A DNA stretch of 64,000 nt from Planctomycetota bacterium (GCA_023954375.1 JAMLIC010000028.1:55413-119412); one strand, 5' to 3'; counted from the stretch's first letter, positions 1 to 9,834 are shown. Notes: generated from the letters alone by a model not told the origin. Made by a program: numbers and translations.

Positions 1-1
1 C

Positions 2-250
2 CTGCCGACCGGGCGCGTGCGCGAGCACGTCCGCGCGGGCGACGCCGACGGGCTGCGGGCGGCCCTGCGCGCCGGCGGCGACGGCATGCAGGCGTTCGAC
101 GAGGCCCTGCGCGCGCTCGTGCAGCGGGGCCAGGTCACCGCCGCCGTCGCCGCCAGCCACGCCGACAGCCCGGGCGACCTCCTCCTGCGGCTCAAGCTCG
201 ACGAGGCCCCCGCGCGCGCGGCCCCGGCCGGGAAGACGAGGCTCCTGTGA
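2..250 (+). CDS. Type IV pilus twitching ATPase PilT/PilU, C-terminal fragment
   Basis: The reading frame is open from the window edge and ends at TGA 248-250, so only the last 82 or so residues are present. The visible part contains GDGMQAFDEALRALVQRGQV, then HADSPGDLLLRLKLDE. These match the conserved tail of PilT/PilU retraction ATPases (GDMQTFDQAL..L...G.I, then A.NP.DL.LRLKL). Such hexameric ATPases disassemble the pilus at the inner membrane. The catalytic core lies outside the window, so PilT and PilU cannot be told apart. The stop overlaps the GTG of the histidine kinase by 4 nt, which suggests a sensory-motility operon. Confidence 0.75.
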   Translation: MPTGRVREHVRAGDADGLRAALRAGGDGMQAFDEALRALVQRGQVTAAVAASHADSPGDLLLRLKLDEAPARAAPAGKTRLL

Positions 251-3200
251 CCGACTGCGCCGTGGACGAGGTCGCCGCCCTCCGGGCGCGGGTGGCAGAG
301 CTCGAGGCGGCCCTCGGCAGCAGCGAGGTCGGGCGCGGCCGCGCCGACCAGGCGCTCGCCGAGCGCGACGCGCGCCACCGGGCGCTCCTCGAGGGCCTCG
401 GCGCGGGGGTCATCGTGCTCGACGGGGAGCACCGCGTGGTCGAGGCCAACGCGGCCGCCTGCGACATGCTCCGCGTCCCCCGCGAGGCGCTCGTCGGGCT
501 GACGCCCGCCGACCCGCGCTGGGCGTTCCTGCGCCCGGACGGCAGCCCGCTGCCGCTCGACGAGTTCCCCTCCTACCGGGTGCAGCGCACGGGGGCCCCC
601 GTCCGGGCGCTCGTGGGCGTGATGCGCGGCGACGACACGCGCGGCTGGCTCCTCGGGACCACGACGATCCTCCCCGGCCCGGCGGGGCGCGGGGAGATCG
701 TGCTCTCCTTCACCGACGTGACCGCCGAGAAGGCCGCGGAGCGGGCGCTCGTCGAGAGCGAGGAGCGGCTGCGCCTGGCGCTCGAGGCGGCCGACATGGG
801 CACGTGGGACTGGGACCTGCGGACCGACACGGCCGTGGCCTCGCCGCGGCACGCCGAGATGCTGGGCGTCGCCCCGGCGCCCTCGTACGCGGTGCGCGAC
901 CTGCTCGGGCTGCTCGAGCCCGCCGACCGCGAGCGCATCCGCGCGGCCCAGACGGCCCTGCTCGGCGCGCGCGGCGCGCCCGAGCCGTTCCACGCCGAGA
1001 TCACCGTCCAGGCGCGCGACGGGCGCCCGGCCGGGCGCGTGGCGCTCCACGGGCGCTGCCTCCGCGACGCGGGGGGCGCGCTGGCGCGCCTGGTCGGGGT
1101 GTCGATCGACGTCACGGCGCTGCGCGGCGAGCTCGACGCGGCCCGGCGGGAGGCGGCCCTCGTCCGCCGGGTCGCCGACGCGGCGCCGCTGGCGCTGGCC
1201 TACGTGGACACCGAGGAGCGCTTCCGCTTCGCGAGCGAGCGCTACGCCCGGCTCCTGGACCTCCCCGTCGAGGGCCTCCTCGGCCTGCGCGTGGCCGAGG
1301 TCCTGCGCGACGCCTGGGACGGCCAGGTCGCGGGGGCCCTCCGGCGGGGGCTCGCGGGCGAGGAGGTCCGCTTCGCCCGCCGCCTCTCGACCTCCGCCGG
1401 CGAGGAGCGCGAGCTCGAGGTGCGCTACGTCCCGGACGGGCGCCCGGACGGCGAGGTCGCGGGCCTCGTCGTGGTGATCGACGACGTCACCGCCCGTCGC
1501 CGCGCGGAGGCGGCGCAGCGCCAGCAGCAGGAGCGGCTCGCGCTGGTCCTCGAAGGGAGCCGCGACGGCTTCTGGGACTGGGACGTGGTCACGGGCGAGA
1601 CCTTCTTCAGCGGGACCTGGCTGAGCATGCTCGGCTACGCGCCGGGCGAGCTCGAGCCGCACGTGCGGAGCTGGGAGCGCCTCCTGCACCCCGACGACGT
1701 GGTCCGCGCGCTGGGCGCCGTCGCCGAGCACCTCGCCGGCCGCGCGCCGCAGATCGAGCTGGAGCACCGGCTCCGCCACAAGGACGGCCATGACGTGTGG
1801 ATCCTGGGCCGCGGCAAGGTCGTGGCGCGCGACGCGCAGGGGCACGCCCTGCGCGCCTGCGGGACCCACACCGACCTGACGGAGCGCAAGCTCGGCGAGG
1901 CCGCCCTGCGGCGCTCGAACCGCGCCCTGCGCGTGCTCAGCGCCACGAACACGGCGCTCGTCCGCGCCCGCACGGAGGCGTCGTTCCTGGACGAGGTGTG
2001 CCGGGCCCTGGTCGGCCTCGGCGGCTACCTCCTGGCCTGGGTGGGCCTGGCGGACGAGGGCCAGGAGGGGGCGGTCCGCCCGGTGGCGCGGGCCGGGATC
2101 GACCAGGGGTACGTCGACGGGCTGCGCCTGAGCGCGGCCGAGGACGACCCGCGCTGGCGCGGCCCGGGCGGCGCGGCGCTCCGCACCGGGCGGGTGCAGG
2201 TCGCGCGCTGGACGCGCGACGACGACCCCGCCCTCGAGCCCTGGCGCGCGGCGGCGCTCGCCCGCGGCTTCCGCGCGTCGGCCAGCCTGCCCCTGGTGCT
2301 CGCCGGGCGGCCGGCCGGCGTCCTCTCCGTCTACTCCGACCGCGAGGACGCGTTCGACCCCGATGAGCTGGCGCTCCTGGCCGAGCAGGCGAACGACATG
2401 GCCTTCGGCATCGAGGCCGCCCGCGCGCGCGTCGAGCGGGAGCGGATCGCGGCGTCGCTCCGCGAGAGCGAGGCCCGGCTGCGGAGCGTCTTCCAGCACG
2501 CGGCCGTGGGCATCGCCGTGCTCGACGATGCCGGCCGGGTCGTCGACTCGAACGCGGCGCTGCGCGCCATGCTGGGCTACTCGCCCGCGGAGCTGGCCGG
2601 GCTGACGCTCGAGCGCCTCGTCGCCCCGGAGGGGGCGGGCCTGGAGCCGTTCCACGAGCTCGTCGGCGGCCGCCGCCAGAGCTACCGCCTGGAGCGGCGC
2701 TACCTGCGGCGCAGCGGCGAGCCGTTCGTGGGGCGGGTCACCGCGTCGATCGCGCGCCGGCGCGGCGCCGAGGGGGGCGCCCTCGTCGTGGAGATGATCG
2801 AGGACCTCGGCCCGATCCGCGCCGCCGAGGCGCGGCTCGAGCGGCAGGCGCGCGAGCAGGAGGTGCTCTCGCGCCTGGCCGTCGAGGCGGTGGGGGGCGC
2901 CGACGTCGGGCTCGAGGCGTCGCTCGCCCGCGCCCTGGCGGAGCTCACCGGGGCCGAGGTGACGGCCGTGCTCGAGCGGGCCGACGACGGGCGGGCGCTC
3001 GTCGTCCGCGCCGGAGAGGGCTGGCCCGCGGCCGGCATCGCCCTCCCGATCACCCCCGGGTGCGTGGTCGACCGGGCGCTCGCGGCCCGGGACGGGGTCG
3101 GCCTGATGCGCACGTCGCCCGACGCGCTGCCGGCCCCGCTGCGCGAGCTCGGCGTCGTCGACGGCGTGGTCGTCCCCGTCCCCGACGGCGCCGACGTGGC

Positions 3201-4488
3201 CGGCGCCCTGGCCGTGCTCTCGCGGCGGCCGCTCGAGCTGCGCCGCGCCACCCCCTTCCTGGTGGCGGCGGCGAACGTGGTCGGGCTCGCCTGGCGCCGC
3301 CGCGACGCGGCGCGGGCGCTCGAGCGGTCGAACCGGCTGCTGGCGGAGGCGGGCGACCGGGCGGTGCGCGACGAGCGCCTGCGGGCGCTCGGGCAGCTCG
3401 CCAGCGGCATCGCGCACGACTTCAACAACCACCTCACCCCGATCCTGGGCTTCACCGACCTCGTGCTCGACGGCGACGCCCTGCGGCGCGACCCCGAGAA
3501 GGCGCGGCGCTACCTCGGGCTGGTCAAGGCCGCGGCCCAGGGGGCGGCGGGCGTGGTCGCGCGGCTGCGCGAGTTCTACCGCAAGCGCGACGAGCAGGAG
3601 CGCCAGGAGGCGGTCGACCCGGGCGCCGTCCTGACGTCGGCCAGGTCGCTCGCGGCGCCGAAGTGGCGCGACGAGGCCGGCGCGCTGGGCAAGGCGGTGC
3701 GGGTCGAGCTGCGCCTCGAGGCGCGGCAGGCGGTCGCGGGCAACCCCGAGGAGCTGCGCGACGCCGCGCTGAACCTGCTCCTCAACGCGGTCGACGCCCT
3801 CCCTTCGACCGGCGGCACGATCACGCTGCGCACGCGCGACCGCGGCGACCACGTCGCGCTCGAGGTGCAGGACGACGGCTGCGGGATGTCGGAGGAGGTC
3901 CGGCGCCGCTGCATCGAGCCCTTCTTCACCACCAAGGGCGACCGCGGCACGGGGCTGGGCCTGCCGCAGGTGTGGGGGATCGTCTCGCGCCACGCCGGGC
4001 ACGTGGACATCGACAGCGCCCCGGGGCGCGGCACGACGGTCACGCTGCTCCTGCCGGCGGCGCGGCAGCCCGCCCCGGAGGAGCCGCCTGCCCCGCCCGT
4101 CGGCCGCTCGCTCGCCGTGCTCGTGGTCGACGACGAGGAGGGTCCGCGCCGCCTCGTGGCCGACGCGCTCACGCGCGACGGTCACGCCGTGACGCTGGCC
4201 TCGAGCGGCCCCGAGGCGCTCGGCGCGCTCGGCCGCGGCCGCTTCGACCTCCTCGTGACCGACCGGAGCATGCCGGCCATGAGCGGCGACCAGGTGGCCG
4301 CCGAGGCCCGGGCCGCCGCCCCCGGGCTCCCGATCGTCATGCTCACGGGCTTTGGCCCGCTCATGGACGCCGCCGACCGCCCTCCCGGCGTGGACATCGT
4401 GCTCTCGAAGCCGGTGTCGCTCGAGGCGCTGCGGCGCGCGGTCAACGACGCGCTGACGGCGCGCCCGGCGCGGGAGGAGCCCGCGTGA
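247..4488 (+). CDS. Multi-PAS/GAF hybrid histidine kinase with C-terminal receiver
   Basis: This is a soluble 1413-residue hybrid sensor kinase with no clear membrane segment. In order it holds about four PAS domains (roughly residues 40-555, with typical cores such as GTWDWDL and GFWDWDV), a GAF domain (about 570-720), another PAS (about 735-860) and a second GAF (about 870-1000). A HisKA dimerisation domain follows with the H-box IAHDFNNHL (His near 1056). The HATPase has N-box LLLNAVDAL, DDGCGM and the GTGLGL loop, and a receiver follows with DDEE, phospho-acceptor TDRSMPAMSG and LSKPV. All catalytic elements look intact. GTG start overlaps the pilus ATPase stop, and its own stop overlaps the next GTG, so the three genes are probably co-transcribed. 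The signal sensed is unknown. Confidence 0.93.
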   Translation: MTDCAVDEVAALRARVAELEAALGSSEVGRGRADQALAERDARHRALLEGLGAGVIVLDGEHRVVEANAAACDMLRVPREALVGLTPADPRWAFLRPDGSPLPLDEFPSYRVQRTGAPVRALVGVMRGDDTRGWLLGTTTILPGPAGRGEIVLSFTDVTAEKAAERALVESEERLRLALEAADMGTWDWDLRTDTAVASPRHAEMLGVAPAPSYAVRDLLGLLEPADRERIRAAQTALLGARGAPEPFHAEITVQARDGRPAGRVALHGRCLRDAGGALARLVGVSIDVTALRGELDAARREAALVRRVADAAPLALAYVDTEERFRFASERYARLLDLPVEGLLGLRVAEVLRDAWDGQVAGALRRGLAGEEVRFARRLSTSAGEERELEVRYVPDGRPDGEVAGLVVVIDDVTARRRAEAAQRQQQERLALVLEGSRDGFWDWDVVTGETFFSGTWLSMLGYAPGELEPHVRSWERLLHPDDVVRALGAVAEHLAGRAPQIELEHRLRHKDGHDVWILGRGKVVARDAQGHALRACGTHTDLTERKLGEAALRRSNRALRVLSATNTALVRARTEASFLDEVCRALVGLGGYLLAWVGLADEGQEGAVRPVARAGIDQGYVDGLRLSAAEDDPRWRGPGGAALRTGRVQVARWTRDDDPALEPWRAAALARGFRASASLPLVLAGRPAGVLSVYSDREDAFDPDELALLAEQANDMAFGIEAARARVERERIAASLRESEARLRSVFQHAAVGIAVLDDAGRVVDSNAALRAMLGYSPAELAGLTLERLVAPEGAGLEPFHELVGGRRQSYRLERRYLRRSGEPFVGRVTASIARRRGAEGGALVVEMIEDLGPIRAAEARLERQAREQEVLSRLAVEAVGGADVGLEASLARALAELTGAEVTAVLERADDGRALVVRAGEGWPAAGIALPITPGCVVDRALAARDGVGLMRTSPDALPAPLRELGVVDGVVVPVPDGADVAGALAVLSRRPLELRRATPFLVAAANVVGLAWRRRDAARALERSNRLLAEAGDRAVRDERLRALGQLASGIAHDFNNHLTPILGFTDLVLDGDALRRDPEKARRYLGLVKAAAQGAAGVVARLREFYRKRDEQERQEAVDPGAVLTSARSLAAPKWRDEAGALGKAVRVELRLEARQAVAGNPEELRDAALNLLLNAVDALPSTGGTITLRTRDRGDHVALEVQDDGCGMSEEVRRRCIEPFFTTKGDRGTGLGLPQVWGIVSRHAGHVDIDSAPGRGTTVTLLLPAARQPAPEEPPAPPVGRSLAVLVVDDEEGPRRLVADALTRDGHAVTLASSGPEALGALGRGRFDLLVTDRSMPAMSGDQVAAEARAAAPGLPIVMLTGFGPLMDAADRPPGVDIVLSKPVSLEALRRAVNDALTARPAREEPA

Positions 4489-5183
4489 CCGCGGGACGGG
4501 CCGCGCTGGGCGCGGTCGCCGCGGTCACGGCCGCGCTGCTGATGAGCCTCGGGTGCCAGGCCCTGCCGCGCGGGTGGGGGGCGCTCGTCGAGCCCCCGCC
4601 CCGCGGCGAGGCGGTGACGATCACCCGCGGGGACGAGGGGGCGGCGGGGCGCGCGGCGGTCGTCGGCGCGGACCTGGTCCTCACCGTCCGCCACGTGCTC
4701 CTCGCCGGCGCGCGCCCGCCCGGGGGCGAGGTCGAGGCGTGGGTCTCCACGGCGCGCGGAGGCGCCGGCGGGCGCGTCGCGGGGCGGATCGTGGGCGTCC
4801 TGCCGACGCGCCCCGAGCCGGTGCTCGTCGTGCGCGTCGAGGTCGACGACGGCCCGCTCGCGGGGCTCGTCGGGTTCAGCGGGTTCGCGCCCGAGCGGCG
4901 CTACGTCGTCGGCCGCGGGCTCCCCGAGCAGGTGGACACGCCGCGCGGGCGCGCCCCGCTCCTGCGGGCGCGCCTGCGGCCGGGTGACTCGGGCTCGCCC
5001 GTGCTCGACGCCGCAGGCGGGCTCGTCGGCCTCCTCTGTGGCGTCCGCGACGGGGTCCCCGCGCTCGCGCCGGTCACCGCCGCCGACCTGCGCCCGTACG
5101 AGCGCCGCCTCGTGCCGGCGCCGGCGCCGGGCGACCTCGTGGCGCGGGCCTGGCCGCCTGGCGCCCCCCGCCGGGGGACCTGA
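4485..5183 (+). CDS. Trypsin-like serine protease domain lipoprotein
   Basis: The 232-residue product starts at a GTG that overlaps the kinase stop (GTGA). The N-terminus has a lipoprotein signal ending in the lipobox LMSLGC, so a periplasmic, membrane-anchored product is expected. The body resembles a chymotrypsin-fold protease: TVRHVL carries the candidate catalytic His and PGDSGSPV carries the Ser. The usual acidic motif (DLALL) is replaced by EPVLVV, so the catalytic Asp may be missing or shifted. It may therefore be inactive or use a Glu. Tight coupling to a cytoplasmic sensor kinase is unusual and suggests that it reports or modifies an envelope signal, which is inference only. Confidence 0.7.
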   Translation: MTAGRAALGAVAAVTAALLMSLGCQALPRGWGALVEPPPRGEAVTITRGDEGAAGRAAVVGADLVLTVRHVLLAGARPPGGEVEAWVSTARGGAGGRVAGRIVGVLPTRPEPVLVVRVEVDDGPLAGLVGFSGFAPERRYVVGRGLPEQVDTPRGRAPLLRARLRPGDSGSPVLDAAGGLVGLLCGVRDGVPALAPVTAADLRPYERRLVPAPAPGDLVARAWPPGAPRRGT

Positions 5184-5217
5184 CCGCGCCCCCGCGCCGC
5201 GGCGCGACGAGCCGCGG

Positions 5218-5906
5218 TCAGCGGCCGTCGCCGGCGAGCACGTCCTCCTCGACGACCGGCGGCCCGAGCAGGGGGCCGCGCGCCTCGCCGCACCCGAGCG
5301 CCGCGAGGAGCTCGCGCTGGCGCGGCGCGGCGACGCCGTCGGCGACGAGGCGCCACCCTCCCGCGCTGGCCACGGCCGCGGCCGCGGCGGCGACGGCCCG
5401 CGCGCCGGGGTCGTCGCCCAGGCGGCGGACGAGGGACGGCGGCAGGACGAGCCCCTGGAGCGGCAGGCGCCCGAGCGCCTCCGGATCGAGCCCCGCCGTG
5501 GGCGCCGCCCACACCTCCAGCCCGGCGGCGCGCAGGGCGTCGACGTCGGTCGGCTCGGGGGCCCGCGCCTGGTGCACCTCGACCACCACCGGGGCGCCGG
5601 GCGCGAGGCCGAGGGCCGCGACCAGGGCCGCCCCCAGCCCGGGCGCGCCGGGCAGGGGCAGCACGAGGCGCGGCGCGACCCCCGCGGCCAGGAGCCGCCG
5701 CGCCGCCGCGCCCTGCGCCGCTGTCCACGTCAGCGGGTCGGCGCCGCCGGCGAGGGCCACGAGCGGCGGCCCGTGCACCTCGTCGAGCCCCTCCGGGCGC
5801 CAGGCGGGCGTCGCGACCCAGGCGACCACCTCGCCGCGGCCGAGGCCGCGCTGCGGCGTCCAGCGCGGCGCGAGGCCCCCCGCGGCCAGGCTCGGCGGAG
5901 CCCTGC
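5218..5906 (-). pseudogene. Degenerate EAL-like C-terminal part of the broken PAS/GGDEF sensor
   Basis: This segment is in a different frame from the main sensor frame but clearly continues it. The order matches an EAL domain: GEVVAWVATPAW at the EAL position, VVVEVHQA at the E-x-x-E strand, VDALRAAGLEVW, then LQGLVLPPSLVRRL, RLVADGVAAPRQRELLAALGC and a final RGPLLGPPV. The EAL triplet is VAT and the DDFGTG loop is absent. The metal-binding residues are gone, so it cannot be an active cyclic-di-GMP phosphodiesterase and may be a binding or scaffold domain. Whether the frame break is real or a sequencing error cannot be decided here. Confidence 0.6.
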
Positions 5907-8900
5907 TCGTGGGCGAGCCGCTGGAGCGCGGCGGCGCTCGCCGGCGCGGCGCTGCGCGCCAGCGCGCCCGGGCCGACCTCGCGGGCCCGGGCGAGCGCGG
6001 CCTCGGCCGCGAGCGCGAGCTGCGCCGCGTCGCCGCCGCCGTCGGCCAGGCCGCCGTTCGTCGAGACGCGGACCTCCCGGAGGCCGCCGGCGCCGGGCGC
6101 GGCGAAGGGCCGCGACCGGACGGCCTCGGGAGCGCGCGGGCCCGCGCCCCAGGTCGGGGCCGCCAGGGAGGAGCGCCACGATGGCGTCGCCGCGCCCGCG
6201 CGCGAGCGCGCCGTGGGGGCCGAGGGCCTCTCCGAGGCGCGCCGCCGCCTCGGCGAGCACGGCGTCGACGGCCGCGTCGCCGAGCGCCGCCCGGAGCTCC
6301 CACGCGCGGTCCAGCTCCAGGGCCAGCGCGGCGCCGTCAGGCGGCGCGGGCGGCAGGGCGGAGCGCGTGGGGAGGCCCGTGACGGGGTCGTGGGCCCGGG
6401 CCCGCCGCGCCGCCTCCTCGGCCGCCTCGTGGGCCGTGACCTCGCGCTCCACCGCGACGAGGCGCGCCACGTCGCCGCCGGGCCCCCGGACGGGGACGAC
6501 GCGGCGGACGACCGGGTGGCCCGCGTGCTCCGCTCGCTCCTCGGCGGGCTCGCCGCGGGCGAGGGCGGCGCGGGCGGGCGGGCTCAGCGCGAGCGTGTGC
6601 TCCGCGCCCGGGGTGGACCAGAGGACGTGCGCGGCCGGGTCGGCGACCACGACGGCGGCCCCGGTGGCGTCGAGCGCCAGGGCGCGCAGGCGCAGCCCCT
6701 CGAGCTCGCGCGCGACGAGGAGCAGCGTCACGAGGCTCGAGCCGGCGACGGCGAGCGCGCGCGCGGCGGCGTCGGCGCCCCCCGGCTCGACGAACGCGCC
6801 CGCCCAGCCCACGCGCGCGCCGACCGCGTCCGCCAGGGGGAGCACGATGGGCGCGCCCGGGCCGCCCTCGAGCCCGCCGGGCGGGCCGTCGGCGAGGGCG
6901 GCCGCCAGCCGCGGCCCGACCTCGAGCGCGGCGGGCCCGGCGACGGCGAGGCCGCCCCCCTCGGCGCCGAACCACACCGCCTCGGCCGGGAGGTGGCGGG
7001 CGAGCCACTCGCAGGCCGGGCGGGCGACCTCCGCGAGGGCGAGGCCCTCGGCCGCGCGGCGCAGCCCCTCGAGCAGCGCCGCGACCAGGCCGAGCTCGTC
7101 CGCCGCCGGCGCGAGCACGAGGGCCCGGCGGCCGCCGGGCGCCGCGACGGCGCTCACCTCGAGCGCGTCGGCCGCGCCGGCCACGCGCACGCACGCGTGC
7201 CGCCCGTCGGCGCGGGCGAGCCGCTCCCACGCCTCGACGAGGGCCGGCGCGCGGGCCAGGCGCGCCAGGTCCGCGAGCGTGGCCGGCGCGGCCGCGGGGT
7301 CGAGGCGGAGGAGGTCGCGCGCGCCCGCGTCGAGGTCGACGACGCCGCCCGCCTCGTCGACCTCCACCAGCCCGAGGCCGGCCACGCGCAGGGCGGCGTG
7401 CAGGAGCGAGGGCGCCGCCGCCCCGGGCGGCGGCGGCTCGTAGGCGACGAGCGCGTGGACGCGGGCGCCGGCGTGCTCGACCGTCGCCAGCTCGACCTCG
7501 CGCCGGCGCAGCCCCCCGCCCGGCGCGCGGAGCGAGGTCTCGTAGCGCGCCGGCGCGCCGCCGGGGAGGAGGGCGGCGCCGGCGCGGGCCACGAAGGCGT
7601 CGGGCGTGACCCCCGGCTCGAGCTCGAGGAGGCTCAGCCCGACCATGGCGTGCGGCTCGAGCCCCGACGCGCGGGCCGCCCGCTCGTTGGCGAACTGGAC
7701 GAGGAGGCTGCCGGGCTCGACCAGGAGGACCTCGTCCGGGACGAGGTCGAGCGCCGCGGTGAGGTGGGCGCGCTCGACCTCGGCGCGGGTGCGGTCGGTC
7801 ACGTCGGCCATCACGGCCACGGCGCCGCGCGGGCGCCGGTCGCGGCCGCGCAGGGGCGACAGGCTCAGGAGCACGTCGACGCGCGCCCCGTCGCGGCGGC
7901 GGCGCACGACCTGCACCGGGCCGAGCGCGCTGCCCCCCTGCACGAGCTCGAGCAGGGTCTGCCACTCGGCCGCCCGCTCCGGCGGGACGAACGGCGGCGG
8001 CTGCCCGGTGACCTCGGCCTCGGACCAGCCGAACAGCCGCTCCGCGCTGCGGCTCCAGGAGGTCACCCGGCCGGCGGGGTCGAGGAGGACCACCGGGTCG
8101 GGCGCCGCCTGGAGGAGCGTCCGCAGCGCCTCGCCGGCGTCCTCGGCCGCGGCGGCCAGCTTCCGGGCCTCCGTCACGTCGCGGACGACCAGCGCCGTCA
8201 CGCCGTCGCCCGCGTGCTGGACGACCTCGGCCTCGAACAGGCCGCCGTCGCCGCGCCGGTGGACCGTCCGCACGACGCTCCGCCCGCGCGGGCCCTGGCC
8301 GCCCTCCTGGAGCGACGCCCGCGTCGCCTCGCCGGGCGCGGCGAGGTCCTGGGCGCGCAGGCCGACGAGCTCCTCGACCGGGCGCCGGTAGGTCCGCGCG
8401 GCGGCCTCGTTGGCCGCCTCGATGACCCCCGCGGGCGACACGACGAGGACGGCGTCGCGGACGCCTTCGAGCGCCACCTGCGCGCGCGCCAGGGAGCGCT
8501 CGGCCGCGCGCGGGCGCGACTGGTCCTGGCCGATCGCCACCAGGACCGCGGTCCGGTCGCGCTCGAACCAGCGCAGGTGCAGCTCGACCGGGTAGCGGCC
8601 GCCGTCGGCGCGGCGGTGCTCGCGCTCGAAGCTCACGACGTCGCGCTCGCGGGAGACGACCGGCTCGAGGAGCCGGCGATAGGTGGCCTCGTCCGCGTCG
8701 GCGGCGAGCTGGAACAGGGTCATCTCCTGGAGGGCCTCGCGCGCGAAGCCCGTGTTCCGCGTCGCCTCGTGGTTGGCGTAGCGCACGCGGAGCGTCTGCG
8801 CGTCGACGACGTAGACCTCGCTCCGCCCGGTGTTGAGGAGGTCGAACACCCAGCCCGCATCGCGCCCGAGCCCCGTCCGGCCGCCGAGCGCGCGCCGGGC

Positions 8901-9227
8901 GAGGACGCTCGACAGCCGGGCCGCCCCGGCGGCGGCCTCGCCCTCGCCCGCGTCGAGCAGGTCGTCGAGGCGCAGGACGTAGGCCGGGCGGCGCAGGCCG
9001 CGCGCGGCCGCGGCCAGGTCATCGCGCACCGCGGCGGGCGCCTGCCCTGACAGGACGACCAGGTCGCAGCCGCGCTCGAGCTCGCCGCGGGCCGCGGCCG
9101 GGTCGGCCGCGCGCTGGACGTCGGGCGTGAACCCGCTCGCGCGGAGCGACTCGTTCAGGCGGGCGACGTCCGCGTCCGCGAGGTCCACCGCGAGGACGCG
9201 CAGGGGGGAGCCCATGAGGGCGCGCAT
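5730..9227 (-). CDS. Multi-PAS/GAF sensor with degenerate GGDEF; C-terminal reading frame broken
   Basis: The first 1020 or so residues read well. They hold an N-terminal receiver-like domain (about 8-95, without a clear acceptor Asp pocket), a series of PAS domains from about residue 125 to 600, a GAF-like region and a further PAS. A linker DPVTGLPTRSAL then starts a diguanylate-cyclase-like domain. The GGDEF signature is replaced by RGDAIVALLPGG, so cyclase activity is unlikely. After about position 6165 this frame turns into Arg/Pro-rich nonsense. The domain continues in a second frame (about 6165-5906, with LREVRVSTNGGLADGGG) and then a third frame (5906-5218). ATG at 9227 is used, and a second ATG at 9215 is possible. 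The full gene was probably 5218-9227. Confidence 0.8.
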   Translation of the reverse strand: MRALMGSPLRVLAVDLADADVARLNESLRASGFTPDVQRAADPAAARGELERGCDLVVLSGQAPAAVRDDLAAAARGLRRPAYVLRLDDLLDAGEGEAAAGAARLSSVLARRALGGRTGLGRDAGWVFDLLNTGRSEVYVVDAQTLRVRYANHEATRNTGFAREALQEMTLFQLAADADEATYRRLLEPVVSRERDVVSFEREHRRADGGRYPVELHLRWFERDRTAVLVAIGQDQSRPRAAERSLARAQVALEGVRDAVLVVSPAGVIEAANEAAARTYRRPVEELVGLRAQDLAAPGEATRASLQEGGQGPRGRSVVRTVHRRGDGGLFEAEVVQHAGDGVTALVVRDVTEARKLAAAAEDAGEALRTLLQAAPDPVVLLDPAGRVTSWSRSAERLFGWSEAEVTGQPPPFVPPERAAEWQTLLELVQGGSALGPVQVVRRRRDGARVDVLLSLSPLRGRDRRPRGAVAVMADVTDRTRAEVERAHLTAALDLVPDEVLLVEPGSLLVQFANERAARASGLEPHAMVGLSLLELEPGVTPDAFVARAGAALLPGGAPARYETSLRAPGGGLRRREVELATVEHAGARVHALVAYEPPPPGAAAPSLLHAALRVAGLGLVEVDEAGGVVDLDAGARDLLRLDPAAAPATLADLARLARAPALVEAWERLARADGRHACVRVAGAADALEVSAVAAPGGRRALVLAPAADELGLVAALLEGLRRAAEGLALAEVARPACEWLARHLPAEAVWFGAEGGGLAVAGPAALEVGPRLAAALADGPPGGLEGGPGAPIVLPLADAVGARVGWAGAFVEPGGADAAARALAVAGSSLVTLLLVARELEGLRLRALALDATGAAVVVADPAAHVLWSTPGAEHTLALSPPARAALARGEPAEERAEHAGHPVVRRVVPVRGPGGDVARLVAVEREVTAHEAAEEAARRARAHDPVTGLPTRSALPPAPPDGAALALELDRAWELRAALGDAAVDAVLAEAAARLGEALGPHGALARGRGDAIVALLPGGPDLGRGPARSRGRPVAALRRARRRRPPGGPRLDERRPGRRRRRRGAARARGRGRARPGPRGRPGRAGAQRRAGERRRAPAARPRAGLRRAWPRGASRRAGRRSAASAAARWSPGSRRPPGARRGSTRCTGRRSWPSPAAPTR

Positions 9228-9228
9228 C

Positions 9229-9834
9229 CTACCGGACGGGGTCGTCGACCGCCCCCGGCGGCGGGGGCGCGCCGGCGAGCGCCGCCTCCCGGAGCCCGCG
9301 GAGCGCGGCGGCGAGGGCCGCGGCGTCGGCGTCCACGACGGGGACCCGGAGGGGAGACCCGAACCACCCTGCCAGGCGCGACGGGGGGGCCGTGGGCGTG
9401 ACCTGGAGGAGCCGCCCGCTCGCCGCGGTTACGTCCACGACCTCCGCCCACGCGAGCACCCGCGGCCAGGGCCAGGTGCCGTGGGCGCGGAGCCCGTGCG
9501 CGCCGGCGACCAGCGCGGGGGAGGCGCCGAGCCGCCGCCAGCAGGAGAGAGTCAGGAACCAGACGGCCTGGCTCCAGGCGAGGGCGTAGCAGCCCATGAC
9601 GACCATGAAGGTCGCCAGGTCCACGACGGAGACGTCCGCGCGCTCGCCCGCCCAGGGCGCCAGGCCGAAGCGCTGCCGCAGCATCAGGACGCCGCCGAGG
9701 CCGACGAACGAGAGCACGCCGCCGAGCAGGAGCATGCCCGCGACCTGGCCCGGCTCGAGCCCGTAGCGCGCGACGACGTGGGCGCCCCCGAGCTCCTCGA
9801 GCTCCTCCCCGCTCAGGTGATGAGCGCCCGTCAC
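9229..9834 (-). CDS. Small membrane protein coupled to desaturase
   Basis: A 201-residue protein starts at GTG 9834, overlapping the desaturase stop by 4 nt (GTGA). The sequence begins MTGAHHLSGEELEELGG. It has two hydrophobic segments (about residues 30-50, GMLLLGGVLSFVGLGGVLML, and about 70-95, FMVVMGCYALAWSQAVWFLT) and then a soluble tail that looks like a PH-like or DUF-type fold with a WAEVVDV motif. I do not recognise the family. Its position suggests an accessory role for the membrane-bound desaturase. It ends 2 nt before the start of the downstream sensor gene. Confidence 0.65.
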   Translation of the reverse strand: MTGAHHLSGEELEELGGAHVVARYGLEPGQVAGMLLLGGVLSFVGLGGVLMLRQRFGLAPWAGERADVSVVDLATFMVVMGCYALAWSQAVWFLTLSCWRRLGASPALVAGAHGLRAHGTWPWPRVLAWAEVVDVTAASGRLLQVTPTAPPSRLAGWFGSPLRVPVVDADAAALAAALRGLREAALAGAPPPPGAVDDPVR

